From assembly GCF_937952055.1 (NCBI RefSeq), contig NZ_CALFYO010000002.1:62001-126000 (forward strand): a stretch of DNA of 64,000 nucleotides. Direction: 5' to 3'. The position numbers and the translations under genes are program-made. The stretch's first letter is position 1. Each line of letters begins with the position of its first letter. Shown one piece after another: positions 8,944 to 17,366 of this stretch. Under the pieces are notes generated by a model that did not search any database, was not told the DNA's origin, and worked only from the letters and a program-made list of their open reading frames with translations. The DNA is from an uncultured Piscinibacter sp. GTDB taxonomy: Bacteria; Pseudomonadota; Gammaproteobacteria; Burkholderiales; Burkholderiaceae_C.

Positions 8944-11282
8944 GCCGCACCTCCGTCGCCGTCATCGTCGTCGGTGACTGCACCGAAGTAGCTTTCGACG
9001 AGCAAGTGCTTGCGCCTGATCTGCGATGACGTGGCACGATTGAGGTCGATCTGATCTGTCGCGCTGTCGTAGCACTCGGTCCCGGCGATCCGCATCGTCA
9101 CCAGATCATCGTCCGTGGCCGGCGTGTTCTCCAGCACGATGATGATGGTCTGCTTCTTCACGCCTCGGAACGTCAGCTTGCGCAGCGCTTCGAGGTCGAC
9201 GAGTTCGATGATCTTGTACTCGGCCAGCACGCCTCGCAGGCCTTCCGCGTAGCCGGCTTCGAGGACCGCGATGGGGATGATGAAAGCCGTCCTGCCACCT
9301 GGCTTCAGCCAAGTGCGCAACGCGCGGTAGAGGAACATGCAGTACAGGTCTACCTGCCCAAACATGATCCGCCCGTACGCCTTCTTGGTCCGCTCGTCGA
9401 GCGCAAGCCGGTGCGCGCGGACGTAGGGCGGGTTGGCCACGACCACGTCGTATTGACCGGTCGCGATAGCCTTCAGCCTTCGGCGCACCTGCGTGCCGAA
9501 CGCACCAGAGAACTTGGCGCCTCCGCTGTCAGCCTGACCGAGGTCGAGTTCGCGCTCTCCCTGCGCTTCCATCGGCTGGTCGTAGGCGTCGAGGGACGTG
9601 TGCCCACCCTCGATCATGATGTGGGGAATCAACGCCTTGGCAGTGGTCTTCTGCTCGTCAGGGGTCAAGTAGGCGAATACGTCCAGCAGCTGCCACAGCA
9701 TTTGAATCTGCGACAGCACGACTGAGAACGGGTTGATGTCGAGGCCGTAGATGCGCTGCAGTACGCTTTGAACAGCTTCGACGTTCAGGGCGTTGGATGA
9801 TCGAAGCCGTTCCAGCTGCTCGTGAAGGTGTTCGACCAGGAACGTTCCCGAGCCGCACGCGGGATCGAGGACCGTGTCGGCCGGCTTAGCGTTGCAGCGT
9901 GCCAGCATGTAGCGGCAGATTTCCGGACGCGTGTAGACCTCGCCGAGCGCTCGACGCTTAGCGACATCGAGGTATTTGTCGTAGACCCCAGCGAGGATGT
10001 CGCCCTTGACGGTCTTGAAGTTCCAGCGAGACAGCAGCCACATCGCGTGCAACAGTGCGTCGCTCAGCGTCGGATCGTCACCTTGAACCGCCCAGTCCAG
10101 CGCCTCGGCCGAGAACACGCTTGAATACAGATCGCGCGCCTTGCGGTAGACCTCGCGCAGCAGGCCCTGCGCGCCGATGTTGAAGTGCTCGGCGAACTTG
10201 GAGAACTGCTCGATACCGCCATTGCAGATGTAGCGCTTGAGCAGGCCGTGGTCCTCGGCGAAGCGCACCATCAGCATCCTGGACAGGATCATCGACGCGG
10301 TCTCGTAGCCGAGCGAGTCGATCGCCTTGCCGGCGGAGGTCATCTTCCCCTTCTTGTCCTTCAAGTCGGAGAGCAACGACACCGGCTCGTCGAAGCCCAT
10401 CCGGTAGGCAGTTCGGGGCAGGACGACGGTTTCAAGCTTCAGGGCCGAGACGTACGGCTCGATCGCCAGTACGACGCGGTCGACCGCGTTTTCGTAGGCG
10501 AGCAACTCGGCACCATGAAGTGACGAGGCTTTGGCATAGCTGACCTGGGGCAGCGTGGCGTCGGTCCAGGTGAGCTTCCAGTCGCCCCACTGCTCCTTCA
10601 GCGCATCGAGCGCACCGCGCGCCGTGCGAACCTGCCCGATCAGCACGTCACGCACGACGACTTCGACGGCCTCGCGAATCGTGCTCGCCGCAACGCGGAC
10701 CGCGTCGATGAACTCGCGACGGGTCGTGTCTTCCACGTCGACGTAGGCAAAGCCAGTGACCCCCAGCTTGAATGCTTCGATCGCCGACGAGACGCGTGCA
10801 AAGTCCGAGCTGATTGGCCCGAAGGCCTTGATGAACTGATCGTCCTGCGACAAGCGCGACCACGTCCAAGCAAGCCGGTTGCGAACCTCACCGCCTGGAT
10901 CGACCTGGTATCGGATGACGCGCTTCTGGTCGATCAGGTAGAAATGCCTCGTCGTGGAGGTGATGTACTTCCACTTCTCAGCAAGGACGGCAGCTTCGGA
11001 CCTCGCCAGGTGGTTGCCTCGCTTGACCTCGATCGACGCGAAGACGTGGGAGGCCGTCACCATCGGCTTGCCCTTTTCGCCCATCAGGTACAGCGTCAGG
11101 TCCGGTGCACAGCGCGTCCCTGGAATCGGCGAGTCAATGACGACACTTCCGACGTCACAGCGCGACGGCGATGCCGCATCGGTCAGCAACTTCTTGAGGC
11201 TGTCGTATAGGTTTCGCTCGGCTCCTGGGGCTTCACAGAATGCCTGAATGAGTTTCGCTAGTCGCGGGTTCTTGGTCGCCAT
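8940..11282 (-). CDS. N6-adenine DNA methylase with N-terminal nuclease-like domain (type IIG-like)
   Basis: 780-aa restriction-modification enzyme. Residues 59-87 read as a PD-(D/E)XK nuclease site: P60-D61 then E85-V-K87 within FASIEVKRG. A helical linker follows, then ALGEVYTRPEI (446-456), the SAM-binding motif VLDPACGSGTFL (471-482), and the catalytic NPPYV at 617-621, which marks an N6-adenine methyltransferase. The architecture fits type IIG/Eco57I-like enzymes, but the specificity part is on the overlapping downstream gene. The start at 11282 has AAGGAAGAG just upstream; the frame is open further but that part is shadow-like. A palindrome 30 bases upstream may control it. Confidence 0.85.
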   Translation of the reverse strand: MATKNPRLAKLIQAFCEAPGAERNLYDSLKKLLTDAASPSRCDVGSVVIDSPIPGTRCAPDLTLYLMGEKGKPMVTASHVFASIEVKRGNHLARSEAAVLAEKWKYITSTTRHFYLIDQKRVIRYQVDPGGEVRNRLAWTWSRLSQDDQFIKAFGPISSDFARVSSAIEAFKLGVTGFAYVDVEDTTRREFIDAVRVAASTIREAVEVVVRDVLIGQVRTARGALDALKEQWGDWKLTWTDATLPQVSYAKASSLHGAELLAYENAVDRVVLAIEPYVSALKLETVVLPRTAYRMGFDEPVSLLSDLKDKKGKMTSAGKAIDSLGYETASMILSRMLMVRFAEDHGLLKRYICNGGIEQFSKFAEHFNIGAQGLLREVYRKARDLYSSVFSAEALDWAVQGDDPTLSDALLHAMWLLSRWNFKTVKGDILAGVYDKYLDVAKRRALGEVYTRPEICRYMLARCNAKPADTVLDPACGSGTFLVEHLHEQLERLRSSNALNVEAVQSVLQRIYGLDINPFSVVLSQIQMLWQLLDVFAYLTPDEQKTTAKALIPHIMIEGGHTSLDAYDQPMEAQGERELDLGQADSGGAKFSGAFGTQVRRRLKAIATGQYDVVVANPPYVRAHRLALDERTKKAYGRIMFGQVDLYCMFLYRALRTWLKPGGRTAFIIPIAVLEAGYAEGLRGVLAEYKIIELVDLEALRKLTFRGVKKQTIIIVLENTPATDDDLVTMRIAGTECYDSATDQIDLNRATSSQIRRKHLLVESYFGAVTDDDDGDGGAA

Positions 11283-11311
11283 CGCTCTTCCTTGATTCCA
11301 TGCTAGCAGGG

Positions 11312-11323
11312 GACCACGTGGTC
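11312..11323. promoter_or_regulatory. Perfect 12-base palindrome upstream of the methylase gene
   Basis: GACCACGTGGTC, centred about 35 bases before the methylase start, in the promoter region. It could be an operator such as those that time expression of restriction-modification genes. No control-protein gene is seen beside it. Confidence 0.4.
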
Positions 11324-11775
11324 TCGGTCGCGGCTGCGCCTTCCCAGCCCACGTCGCCGCCGCCGGGCGTTGCGTTACCGCACCGCAACAACTGGCGCGG
11401 TCTTCCGCCCGAGCGCGCTCGGCCACCTCCCCGTGCGGTCATCGCCGTTGCGCCGAGGAGTTCCGTCTGCAGGCACACACCTCCCGCGAACCGTCATCAG
11501 CGCTAGGCGAAAGCTCCTTGTAGGCTCCCTACGACCGCGCAGGCCGTGAGCAAGGCCAGTTCACGCCTGCACCCACTTTGACTCCCCCCGAACCGACGGA
11601 GCACGAGACCGATGGACAGCGAAGCAGCAAGATCCCGAAGTCTGTCCTCGTCCGCCTCTCGGGGTCGGCCACCGATGTTCGCCAGGAATCCTGGGGGGCT
11701 GCCACCGGCGTTTCGATTGGACGGCCAGCGCCCGCTTTGCGACAGTGATGCTCGGCCCCTTCAACGGAGATTCCG
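11324..11775. other. Intergenic stretch, no gene seen
   Basis: About 450 bases between the divergent methylase gene and the exported-protein gene. Frames on both strands are short and shadow-like. It presumably holds both promoters; no clear hexamers stand out apart from the palindrome at its left edge. Confidence 0.4.
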
Positions 11776-12405
11776 ATGCGCCACCGCGACTGGCTCCCGG
11801 CCTTGCTCATGGCATTCTGGGCAACCTGCACCTTCGCCTGCACGGTGCCACGGGACTTGCGCCCCTACTCGCAGCGCCTGGCCGATGCACCGCTCGCCTT
11901 CATCGGCACCGTCACGTCCGTGTCTGGACTGCGCGTCACGTTTGCGGTCCATCACGCCATCAACGGCGCGCCGGGACCGTCAACCGCCGTCGAAACCCTG
12001 ACGCCGTCCACGTGCTCCATCGCCTTCGCCGTTGGCCAGCGTTGGCTCTATGCGGGACCGGCCACGAGCCAGCCATCGGTCCTGCTCATTGCCAACGCGC
12101 GCACTACACCGGCAACAGACTTCGGCAGGCTTCGCCGCGCCGATGATGCCCGAGCGCAGTTTCCGGCAGCCTGGCAGGCTTGCACGGCGAATGCCCAGTG
12201 CGAGCCCGTGCCGATCGGGTGCCAGCGGACCGCGGTCAACTCGGCCAATGTCACAGCCGCTCGTGCTCAGTCCATGAAGATCCTGGGTGACCATCGGGCG
12301 ATGGAGTGCGCGACCCCGCCGCAGGAGATCCAGCCCCTCGCCTCTCCACAGTGCATCGCGTCACGGTGCGGCCACTGGTTCCTGGATCTGCGCCTGGGCG
12401 TGTAG
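11776..12405 (+). CDS. Unrecognised exported protein
   Basis: 209 aa with an N-terminal signal sequence: RHRD, then a hydrophobic core (WLPALLMAFWATCTFA) and a possible cleavage near residue 21. The mature part starts CTVPRDLRP and keeps several cysteines (including CSIAFAVG, ACTANAQC, GCQR and SRCGHWF), which suggests disulfides in the periplasm. The pattern 'Cys, short beta segments, AFIGTVTSV' loosely recalls NTR/TIMP-like beta barrels, but I would not assign it. It lies alone on the plus strand between the restriction genes and the base-modification block, convergent with the latter. Confidence 0.6.
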   Translation: MRHRDWLPALLMAFWATCTFACTVPRDLRPYSQRLADAPLAFIGTVTSVSGLRVTFAVHHAINGAPGPSTAVETLTPSTCSIAFAVGQRWLYAGPATSQPSVLLIANARTTPATDFGRLRRADDARAQFPAAWQACTANAQCEPVPIGCQRTAVNSANVTAARAQSMKILGDHRAMECATPPQEIQPLASPQCIASRCGHWFLDLRLGV

Positions 12406-12432
12406 CCCGGCCGCGCCTCATCGCCGTGGCAC

Positions 12433-13410
12433 TCACCCACCGACCCAAGTCCTCATGCAGTGGTGCCAGGCGCTGACCGCATCGGTCTGGTTGTCCACCA
12501 CCAGTTCCAACCATTCCTGAAGCTCGGCCGAGGCCTCGTCGCTGGGCTCTTCGAACAACTGCAGGTCGTAGGGCGCTTTCGGCAGCTCAAGCTGTGAGGC
12601 GTTCCGGCGCACCCAGGCATGCATCACGTCGATGCGTTTGTCCGCCGTTCGGCCGATCGGAACCTGGCGACGGGCCGCGAAGTCCCAGGCCATCGAGTCG
12701 ACGCTGGCGATGCGTGGATGGTCGCTGAGGAAGCGCAGGGCCGTTCCCTTCACCCCGAACAGGTGCAGGCCAACGCCACACGGCAAGACACGGTCGAGCG
12801 CCTCTACGATCGCCAGGATGCCGTTCGGTCCGTGCACATGGCGCCGGCACATCGAGCCCACGCCCAGCAGCTTCGGCCATGAAGCCAGCGGCAGATGGTC
12901 AAGCGACCACCGGTAGTGGTCGACCTCCCACCCCTGCACAACAGGCATTGGGTCGGGCAGGCCACGATCCCGTGCCCGCATGCGCACCTCGGACAGCAGC
13001 CGGCAGGTCTCGGCCAGCCGGAAGTACACGTCGATCTTGGACGACGCGATCTCGGGTTCGACGCACTGGTCCCAGCTGGCGTACCAGGCCCATGGCCAGC
13101 TCTCCACCAGGTCCAGGTACTGCTCGATCGTCCAAGGGAAACCGCGGTACCTGGACATCGCCACGAAGCCGGCGCTGTCCAGCGCAGCGTCCAGGCCGGC
13201 AAACTGCTCGGGGTCGGGCCGGCGCACGCTCACAACCTCCCCATTGCCATCGCGGTTCATGAAGGCGTTGGTGCTGAACAGGACGCTGTAGCCTGCATCC
13301 CTGGCAGCCTTGAGGATCCTGCCGCCGGTGGTCGGGATGCCGACCCGCAGAATAGGCCCGGCCTTGCGCCCGGCGCGCTCGACCGGCACTTCCAGGACAT
13401 CGAACGCCAT
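12433..13410 (-). CDS. TGT/DpdA-like transglycosylase, candidate DNA or RNA base exchanger
   Basis: 325-aa protein of the tRNA-guanine transglycosylase superfamily, closest in style to DpdA proteins that put 7-deazaguanines into DNA. In order: DSAGF (78-82, equivalent to DSGGF with the first catalytic Asp), SWDQCVEPE, VVQG (157-160, substrate pocket), LLGVGSMCRR (181-190, in place of the GG loop) and VDSMAW (237-242), whose Asp238 lines up with the TGT nucleophile. The C-terminal zinc site of bacterial TGT is absent. The ATG at 13410 (or GTG at 13413) overlaps the upstream stop. It is the last gene of the 12.4-14.1 kb unit, beside a glycosylase-fold protein and PP-loop enzymes. No preQ0 synthesis genes are nearby, so it may use host preQ0. 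Confidence 0.75.
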   Translation of the reverse strand: MAFDVLEVPVERAGRKAGPILRVGIPTTGGRILKAARDAGYSVLFSTNAFMNRDGNGEVVSVRRPDPEQFAGLDAALDSAGFVAMSRYRGFPWTIEQYLDLVESWPWAWYASWDQCVEPEIASSKIDVYFRLAETCRLLSEVRMRARDRGLPDPMPVVQGWEVDHYRWSLDHLPLASWPKLLGVGSMCRRHVHGPNGILAIVEALDRVLPCGVGLHLFGVKGTALRFLSDHPRIASVDSMAWDFAARRQVPIGRTADKRIDVMHAWVRRNASQLELPKAPYDLQLFEEPSDEASAELQEWLELVVDNQTDAVSAWHHCMRTWVGG

Positions 13411-14120
13411 CACGCGCTTTCGGGCAGCTCGCGTTGCGTGGCGCCGACCGCCCTTGCCGCATCGGCGCCAGTCACCTCCCGCTCCAGGAAGCCCACGGGC
13501 ATGCGCACCTTCGCGTCCATGAACACGAAGAGGTGGAACTGGTTCGCGGTGTCGACCAGGCGCGACTCGGCGGGGTAGAGCTCGAACCCTTCGTGCTCGG
13601 GCCCGACGATCGCGTTCTTGATCGCCTGTAGCTCGCGCCAGTCCCGGACCACCTCACGATCGCGACGCTTGATCGACAGCCACGCCACGTCGCCGAGGTT
13701 CGGCCCGAAGGGGTGTCGCAGGAGCTGGACGTTGACCTGGTAGGTTTCGCTCAGGAAGATCGACTGACAGCGCAACTGCTGCACCTGGCGCTCGGCCGAC
13801 TCGACATCCACACCGAACCGCTGCGCGATGGCCGAAGCGTCGAATGCGCTCGCGGGCAACTCCGCCGCATAGAACGGCGCCAGCCGCTGCGTCGACGCTG
13901 CGGTCTCGCCCTGTTCTGCATGCTCCTGCGCCGATGCCCAGGCTGCGAACACGCTAGAGCGCGCCGGACCGAAGAGCGCCGTCGCCATCATCGGCCGGCT
14001 CAACACAAAGGCATAGCTGGCTTCGCGCTGGCATGGGCCCGTGGTTCGGCGAACACCGTACCCCTTGGCCTTGAGTTCAGCGATCGCGCTTTGGACCGAG
14101 TCCGTGTCGAGGTCGTTCAT
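13410..14120 (-). CDS. DUF7694-like protein
   Basis: 236 aa. The C-terminal half (from about residue 140: WLSIKRRDREVVRDW, then IKNAIVGPEHEG, ELYPAESRLVDTANQFHLF) matches a domain I recognise as DUF7694, common in phages and elements of proteobacteria and of unknown function. The N-terminal half is not recognised. Its stop codon overlaps the start of the TGT-like gene, so the two are translationally coupled and probably work together. The ATG at 14120 was preferred over a TTG at 14135. A TTGAAG promoter lies about 35-60 bases upstream. Confidence 0.65.
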   Translation of the reverse strand: MNDLDTDSVQSAIAELKAKGYGVRRTTGPCQREASYAFVLSRPMMATALFGPARSSVFAAWASAQEHAEQGETAASTQRLAPFYAAELPASAFDASAIAQRFGVDVESAERQVQQLRCQSIFLSETYQVNVQLLRHPFGPNLGDVAWLSIKRRDREVVRDWRELQAIKNAIVGPEHEGFELYPAESRLVDTANQFHLFVFMDAKVRMPVGFLEREVTGADAARAVGATQRELPESA

Positions 14121-14154
14121 GCGAGGTGCCTGCAAGGTCCGTTGATTGGACCTT

Positions 14155-14183
14155 CAGGATCTCGCCGGCCACCTCGCCTTCAA
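14155..14183 (-). promoter_or_regulatory. TTGAAG-type promoter for the DUF7694/TGT-like pair
   Basis: Minus-strand TTGAAG (14183-14178), 17-base spacer, ATCCTG (14160-14155), 35 bases before the start. The block is nearly identical in layout to the promoter at 17317-17345, including the ATCCTG. Confidence 0.45.
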
Positions 14184-14211
14184 GGTCTGCGTCTGGCCGA
14201 GACCGCAACGC

Positions 14212-14448
14212 TCAGGGCGCCCTGACCCGAAACTCGCTGGTGGTAGTCCAGGCCTCACCCAAGTCGTCGAATGCGCAGCTCGCGATGCGCCAGCGCGCGA
14301 CATCGCGCCACTCCTTGGAGTACCGGTTGCGGCACTGGGCTGCCAGCATCCCGAGCGGCTGCCGGCGGAGCGGATGGTCTCTCGCCAGCTCGTGGAGCAG
14401 CCAAAACCGGTCGCCGGCAGAGCCGGCCCCCGTGTGGTTGTCGGGCAC
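14212..14448 (-). CDS. Small unrecognised protein following the glycosylase gene
   Basis: 78 aa from a GTG two bases after the UDG-like stop, so it is almost certainly co-translated with it. It reads WLLHELARDHPL ... LAAQCRNRYSKEWRDVARWRIASCAF, a helical protein with a tryptophan-rich middle and no family I know. It could be a subunit or regulator of the glycosylase-like protein. The GTG start lacks a strong ribosome-binding site, as expected for coupling. Confidence 0.5.
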   Translation of the reverse strand: MPDNHTGAGSAGDRFWLLHELARDHPLRRQPLGMLAAQCRNRYSKEWRDVARWRIASCAFDDLGEAWTTTSEFRVRAP

Positions 14449-14450
14449 GC

Positions 14451-15101
14451 TCAACGCCTCCGCCGCGCCTTGACGCAGGCCTCCAAGCCTTGCGCGAATG
14501 CCTGCGCGCCACCGTTGGCCGGATGCCGGACAGCGGCGGCAGGCGCCACGCCAAGCCGGACCAGTTGCTCGGCCGCCTTCTTGCCGACTGCGACCACCGC
14601 AGCGCGCGGAAAGGCTGCCAACAGCAACCGGAGAGGCGTGCGGCCGTGGGTGAACTCTGCGTCGGTCGGCGTGCGATTCGAGCACGGGTCACCACGGTCG
14701 TGCGGATGCATCGGCAATGCGTTCCACATCACCACCCGCTCCGCGATATCCAGCGCGTACAGCGATCGCCAAACCAGCGTGGCCGAAGGCTCAGCAAAGG
14801 GACGGGCCCTCGAGGTCAACCGTCCCGGTGCGTCAACCAGCCTGGGCACGGCGCCGTCCAACACGTGCCGCTCGCTGGTGAAGGCCAGCCCCGTGTGTCG
14901 CATGCCCTGCCAGCCCGCCGCTTCGCCGCAGAGGATGAATTCCGCATCGCAGTCCAGATGTTGCTGCAGCCGCCGCTGCTTGGCAGCCGGCCCATTCGAC
15001 CCGAGATCCTCTCCGCACACGTCGGCCCAGGGATTGAAGAGTCCTGGCACACCCTTGGGAAGCGCAGATACCAACGTCCGGGCCAGTTCCTCGGCCTCCA
15101 T
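14451..15101 (-). CDS. Uracil-DNA-glycosylase-fold protein
   Basis: 216 aa with UDG-superfamily motifs: GEAAGWQG (59-66, the catalytic-water and phosphate loop, with Glu60), WNALPMHPH (126-134, the base-recognition Asn127) and RHPANGG (192-198, the intercalating HPx loop). These place it near the SMUG/family-4-like branches, which remove uracil or other odd bases. In this setting it may excise a base before exchange, remove a mis-inserted modified base, or act as a restriction-like glycosylase. The start is well supported by GGAGG eight bases upstream. It lies between a small protein and the downstream TGT-like gene. Confidence 0.8.
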   Translation of the reverse strand: MEAEELARTLVSALPKGVPGLFNPWADVCGEDLGSNGPAAKQRRLQQHLDCDAEFILCGEAAGWQGMRHTGLAFTSERHVLDGAVPRLVDAPGRLTSRARPFAEPSATLVWRSLYALDIAERVVMWNALPMHPHDRGDPCSNRTPTDAEFTHGRTPLRLLLAAFPRAAVVAVGKKAAEQLVRLGVAPAAAVRHPANGGAQAFAQGLEACVKARRRR

Positions 15102-15119
15102 GGTGACCTCCTTCCTGGT

Positions 15120-15419
15120 CTACGACCCGAATCTGAACCGGGCGATCGGCGTCCCGCTGATGGGCGCGAGTTCGATTGTCCTGCCCGGTCCCAGCGGGTC
15201 ACTTCGTCCCGGCCAGGAAGCTGCGGTGAAGTGCCTCATCCAGCTCAGGTAGTCCGCATAGGCGGTCGCCGGCTTGCCCGCGAAGTTCTCCCCGGTCAAG
15301 TTCCTGAAGATCACCTGCATGCTCAGTTCGTCACCCAGCCTGATCCACTCCCCGTTTTCGTCCCGGATCTCGTGGGTGTGGGCGTCCCTGGCCACCAGCT
15401 TCGACTTGTCCTCGACCAT
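15120..15419 (-). CDS. Small unrecognised protein upstream of the glycosylase gene
   Basis: 99 aa, beginning MVEDKSKLVARDAHTHEIRD, with a likely beta-rich first half and LSWMRHFTAASWPG in the second. No family recognised. It is 18 bases upstream of the UDG-like gene on the same strand, preceded by AAAGGATCG and a TTGAAC-type promoter, so it opens that transcription unit. Its role is unknown. Confidence 0.6.
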   Translation of the reverse strand: MVEDKSKLVARDAHTHEIRDENGEWIRLGDELSMQVIFRNLTGENFAGKPATAYADYLSWMRHFTAASWPGRSDPLGPGRTIELAPISGTPIARFRFGS

Positions 15420-15439
15420 GACTTCGATCCTTTCGAGAC

Positions 15440-15468
15440 CAGTCTGCCGGGCCCGGGCCCGCGTTCAA
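15440..15468 (-). promoter_or_regulatory. TTGAAC-type promoter for the glycosylase unit
   Basis: Minus-strand TTGAAC (15468-15463), a 17-base GC-only spacer, then AGACTG (15445-15440), about 20 bases before the start at 15419. Confidence 0.4.
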
Positions 15469-15626
15469 GCGCCACTGCGGATGCACCCGCCGTGGGGTGT
15501 GAGCGCGACCACCTGGCTTCCGCTGCGATCGGCCTGGCGCCTGTGCTGCGCAACGCCTTCCGCCCTCGGCGGGCGCTCCTTCGACTGCCCCACAAAAGGG
15601 GGTGCCGGCCGCGAGGACGAGCGACC

Positions 15627-17297
15627 TCACACCGGTGCCTCGTCGAGTTCTTCGAACAGATCGCCCTGGCTGGGGTACCGCACGGTCAGACGGCTGCGCA
15701 GGGTTTCGAGGGAGGGCTGTCCATGCAAGCCGTGGCGCTGCCGCCATTGCGAACGCCGCAGGATTTCGTCGACGCGCGCCGACTGGCCTTTGGCCGGCTG
15801 GACCAGGCCGAACGACAGGTAGGTCTCGTAGCCGGCCGTCCAGTAGCCTTCCGTCGTTCGGCGGTCTTTGAGCATGCGATCCAGCTCGAAGTCCAGGAAC
15901 AGCCAAGCACCCTCCTCGTCGATCTCGCTGTCGCCCTCGACATCGATGACCGCCCTTCCGCTCGCGAGGGTGCGCAAGCCGGGTCCGCAGGTCTCCGCGA
16001 AGTCCTCCCAAGCCGGATTGCGCAGGCCGGTGACCTCCAGCGCCGAAGTCACGTCGTCGTTCCAGTCACCCACGTGGATCTTCCCGAGCTTGGGCACCGC
16101 CGTCTTCGGATAGGGCTTGATCGGGGGCGGCGTCCAGAGCGCGCCGTCTTCGACCTGCTTCCAGATCCTCAGCGCGCTGAACGGTTCGGCGATCGCATAC
16201 TGCGACCAGCGGGCGTCGATCGCGATCAGTTGGGCGGCACTGATGATCTGCACACCCGACAGCTTCTGCGCACTCAAGGCGTACCGAAGCAGTTCGGCGA
16301 GCATCGCGGGCGAGTACGTGTCGGCGCCGACCTCGATGAACCCGTCCACGATGCTCCGCCCGACGTACTGCCTGCGCGACCAGTCGTACTGTGTGTAGGC
16401 GATGAAATCCCGCAGCGCGGCCAGCGGCGCCATGTAGCCGTAGCGATCCCGGTCGGTCTCGATCATCTGGCGCAGCGACCGGTCCTCCCGGACCGCGGTG
16501 CAAACCCAGCAGCCGAAGCGGCTGGAGCAAGGCTTGGAGTGCTTCTGCATCTCCGCGTCCGCCACCACGACGCAACTGCTGCCGCCGGCGGCCTGGTAGG
16601 TCTGCATCGTCTCCTCGAAGCGGCTGTAGGCCGGGATCACGCCGGCGTTGGCCAGGCCCAGGTACTGCCAGACGTCGTCCGCCGCCCAGTCCAACAGCGG
16701 GCTCAGCCGGAGGCGCCCCTCCGTGTCCGTCCAGAGCGACACCGCCTTCTCCCCGCGGCCCTTCACGCTCGCAGCACGGACGGCCGACTCGTCGCGCCGC
16801 ACACCCGTCATGAGCACCGGCTGAGGCCAGCCCTTGGCCCCCAGCTCGCGCTCGATGAACGCTAGCTCCCGCTCGTTCGGCAGGCGCTTCAGGTCGGTCT
16901 GGCAGTCCCGCCGCGAGTCCGGAAAAGTCGGAAGCGCGCGGCCGCCGATCACGCGCACCGGGAACGTGTCCCAGAAGGCCGGGGTCGCCACCCGCACGAC
17001 AGCGGTCACGCCATGCTCGCGGGCGAACCGGGCCGCCTTGGCGATCTCGCCGCTGACAAGGCGCTGGATCTCTGGGTTCTCGACGCCAACGTCGCTGTGG
17101 GCGATGACGACCATTGGGTTGCGGCCCTGCCTGGCCTGTTCGACGGCGGCGGTGAGCGCAAGGTTGAGCAGCACCGACGAGTCCTTGCCACCGCTGAAGA
17201 GCACGACCGCCGGCCGGCCGACTTCCATGAACGCGCCGATGGCCTGCAATGAGATGGCCTCGGGCGTCTCGTGGCGAAGGTCGATGAGTTGCTGCAT
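15627..17297 (-). CDS. DndC-like PP-loop ATPase with Fe-S cysteines (PAPS reductase family)
   Basis: 556 aa. The PP-loop SGGKDSS (35-41) adenylates a substrate. DCQTDLKRLP (131-140) and CSSRFGCWVC (257-266) give four cysteines in the DndC pattern that binds a 4Fe-4S cluster in the DNA-phosphorothioation sulfurtransferase. LLDWAADDVWQYL (201-213) is the family's C-terminal helix. True DndC works with DndA, B, D and E; none is near, so this is an orphan relative that may sulfurate or otherwise activate a base or cofactor. Neighbours are the UDG-fold, TGT-like and XF1762 proteins. The start at 17297 is about 20-45 bases after a TTGAAG promoter. Confidence 0.8.
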   Translation of the reverse strand: MQQLIDLRHETPEAISLQAIGAFMEVGRPAVVLFSGGKDSSVLLNLALTAAVEQARQGRNPMVVIAHSDVGVENPEIQRLVSGEIAKAARFAREHGVTAVVRVATPAFWDTFPVRVIGGRALPTFPDSRRDCQTDLKRLPNERELAFIERELGAKGWPQPVLMTGVRRDESAVRAASVKGRGEKAVSLWTDTEGRLRLSPLLDWAADDVWQYLGLANAGVIPAYSRFEETMQTYQAAGGSSCVVVADAEMQKHSKPCSSRFGCWVCTAVREDRSLRQMIETDRDRYGYMAPLAALRDFIAYTQYDWSRRQYVGRSIVDGFIEVGADTYSPAMLAELLRYALSAQKLSGVQIISAAQLIAIDARWSQYAIAEPFSALRIWKQVEDGALWTPPPIKPYPKTAVPKLGKIHVGDWNDDVTSALEVTGLRNPAWEDFAETCGPGLRTLASGRAVIDVEGDSEIDEEGAWLFLDFELDRMLKDRRTTEGYWTAGYETYLSFGLVQPAKGQSARVDEILRRSQWRQRHGLHGQPSLETLRSRLTVRYPSQGDLFEELDEAPV

Positions 17298-17303
17298 GCG
17301 CGC

Positions 17304-17345
17304 TCCTGGTGACCACCAGGATCCCGCGCTCGGCGTCGCCTTCAA
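17304..17345 (-). promoter_or_regulatory. TTGAAG-type promoter and inverted repeat of the DndC-like gene
   Basis: Minus-strand TTGAAG (17345-17340), 17-base spacer, ATCCTG (17322-17317). Between the -10 and the start codon is the inverted repeat CCTGGT-GACC-ACCAGG, a plausible operator. The XF1762 stop lies 21 bases upstream of the -35, so this unit can be transcribed separately. Confidence 0.45.
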
Positions 17346-17366
17346 GGTCGACGAGACGAACCGTGC

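Noticed and set aside
14271..16865. Plus-strand open frame of about 864 codons
   Set aside because: Antisense to the UDG-fold and DndC-like genes, both with strong catalytic motifs on the minus strand.
15627..17297. A complete Dnd phosphorothioation system
   Set aside because: Only the DndC-like gene is present; no DndA, DndB, DndD, DndE or Dnd restriction genes are visible.
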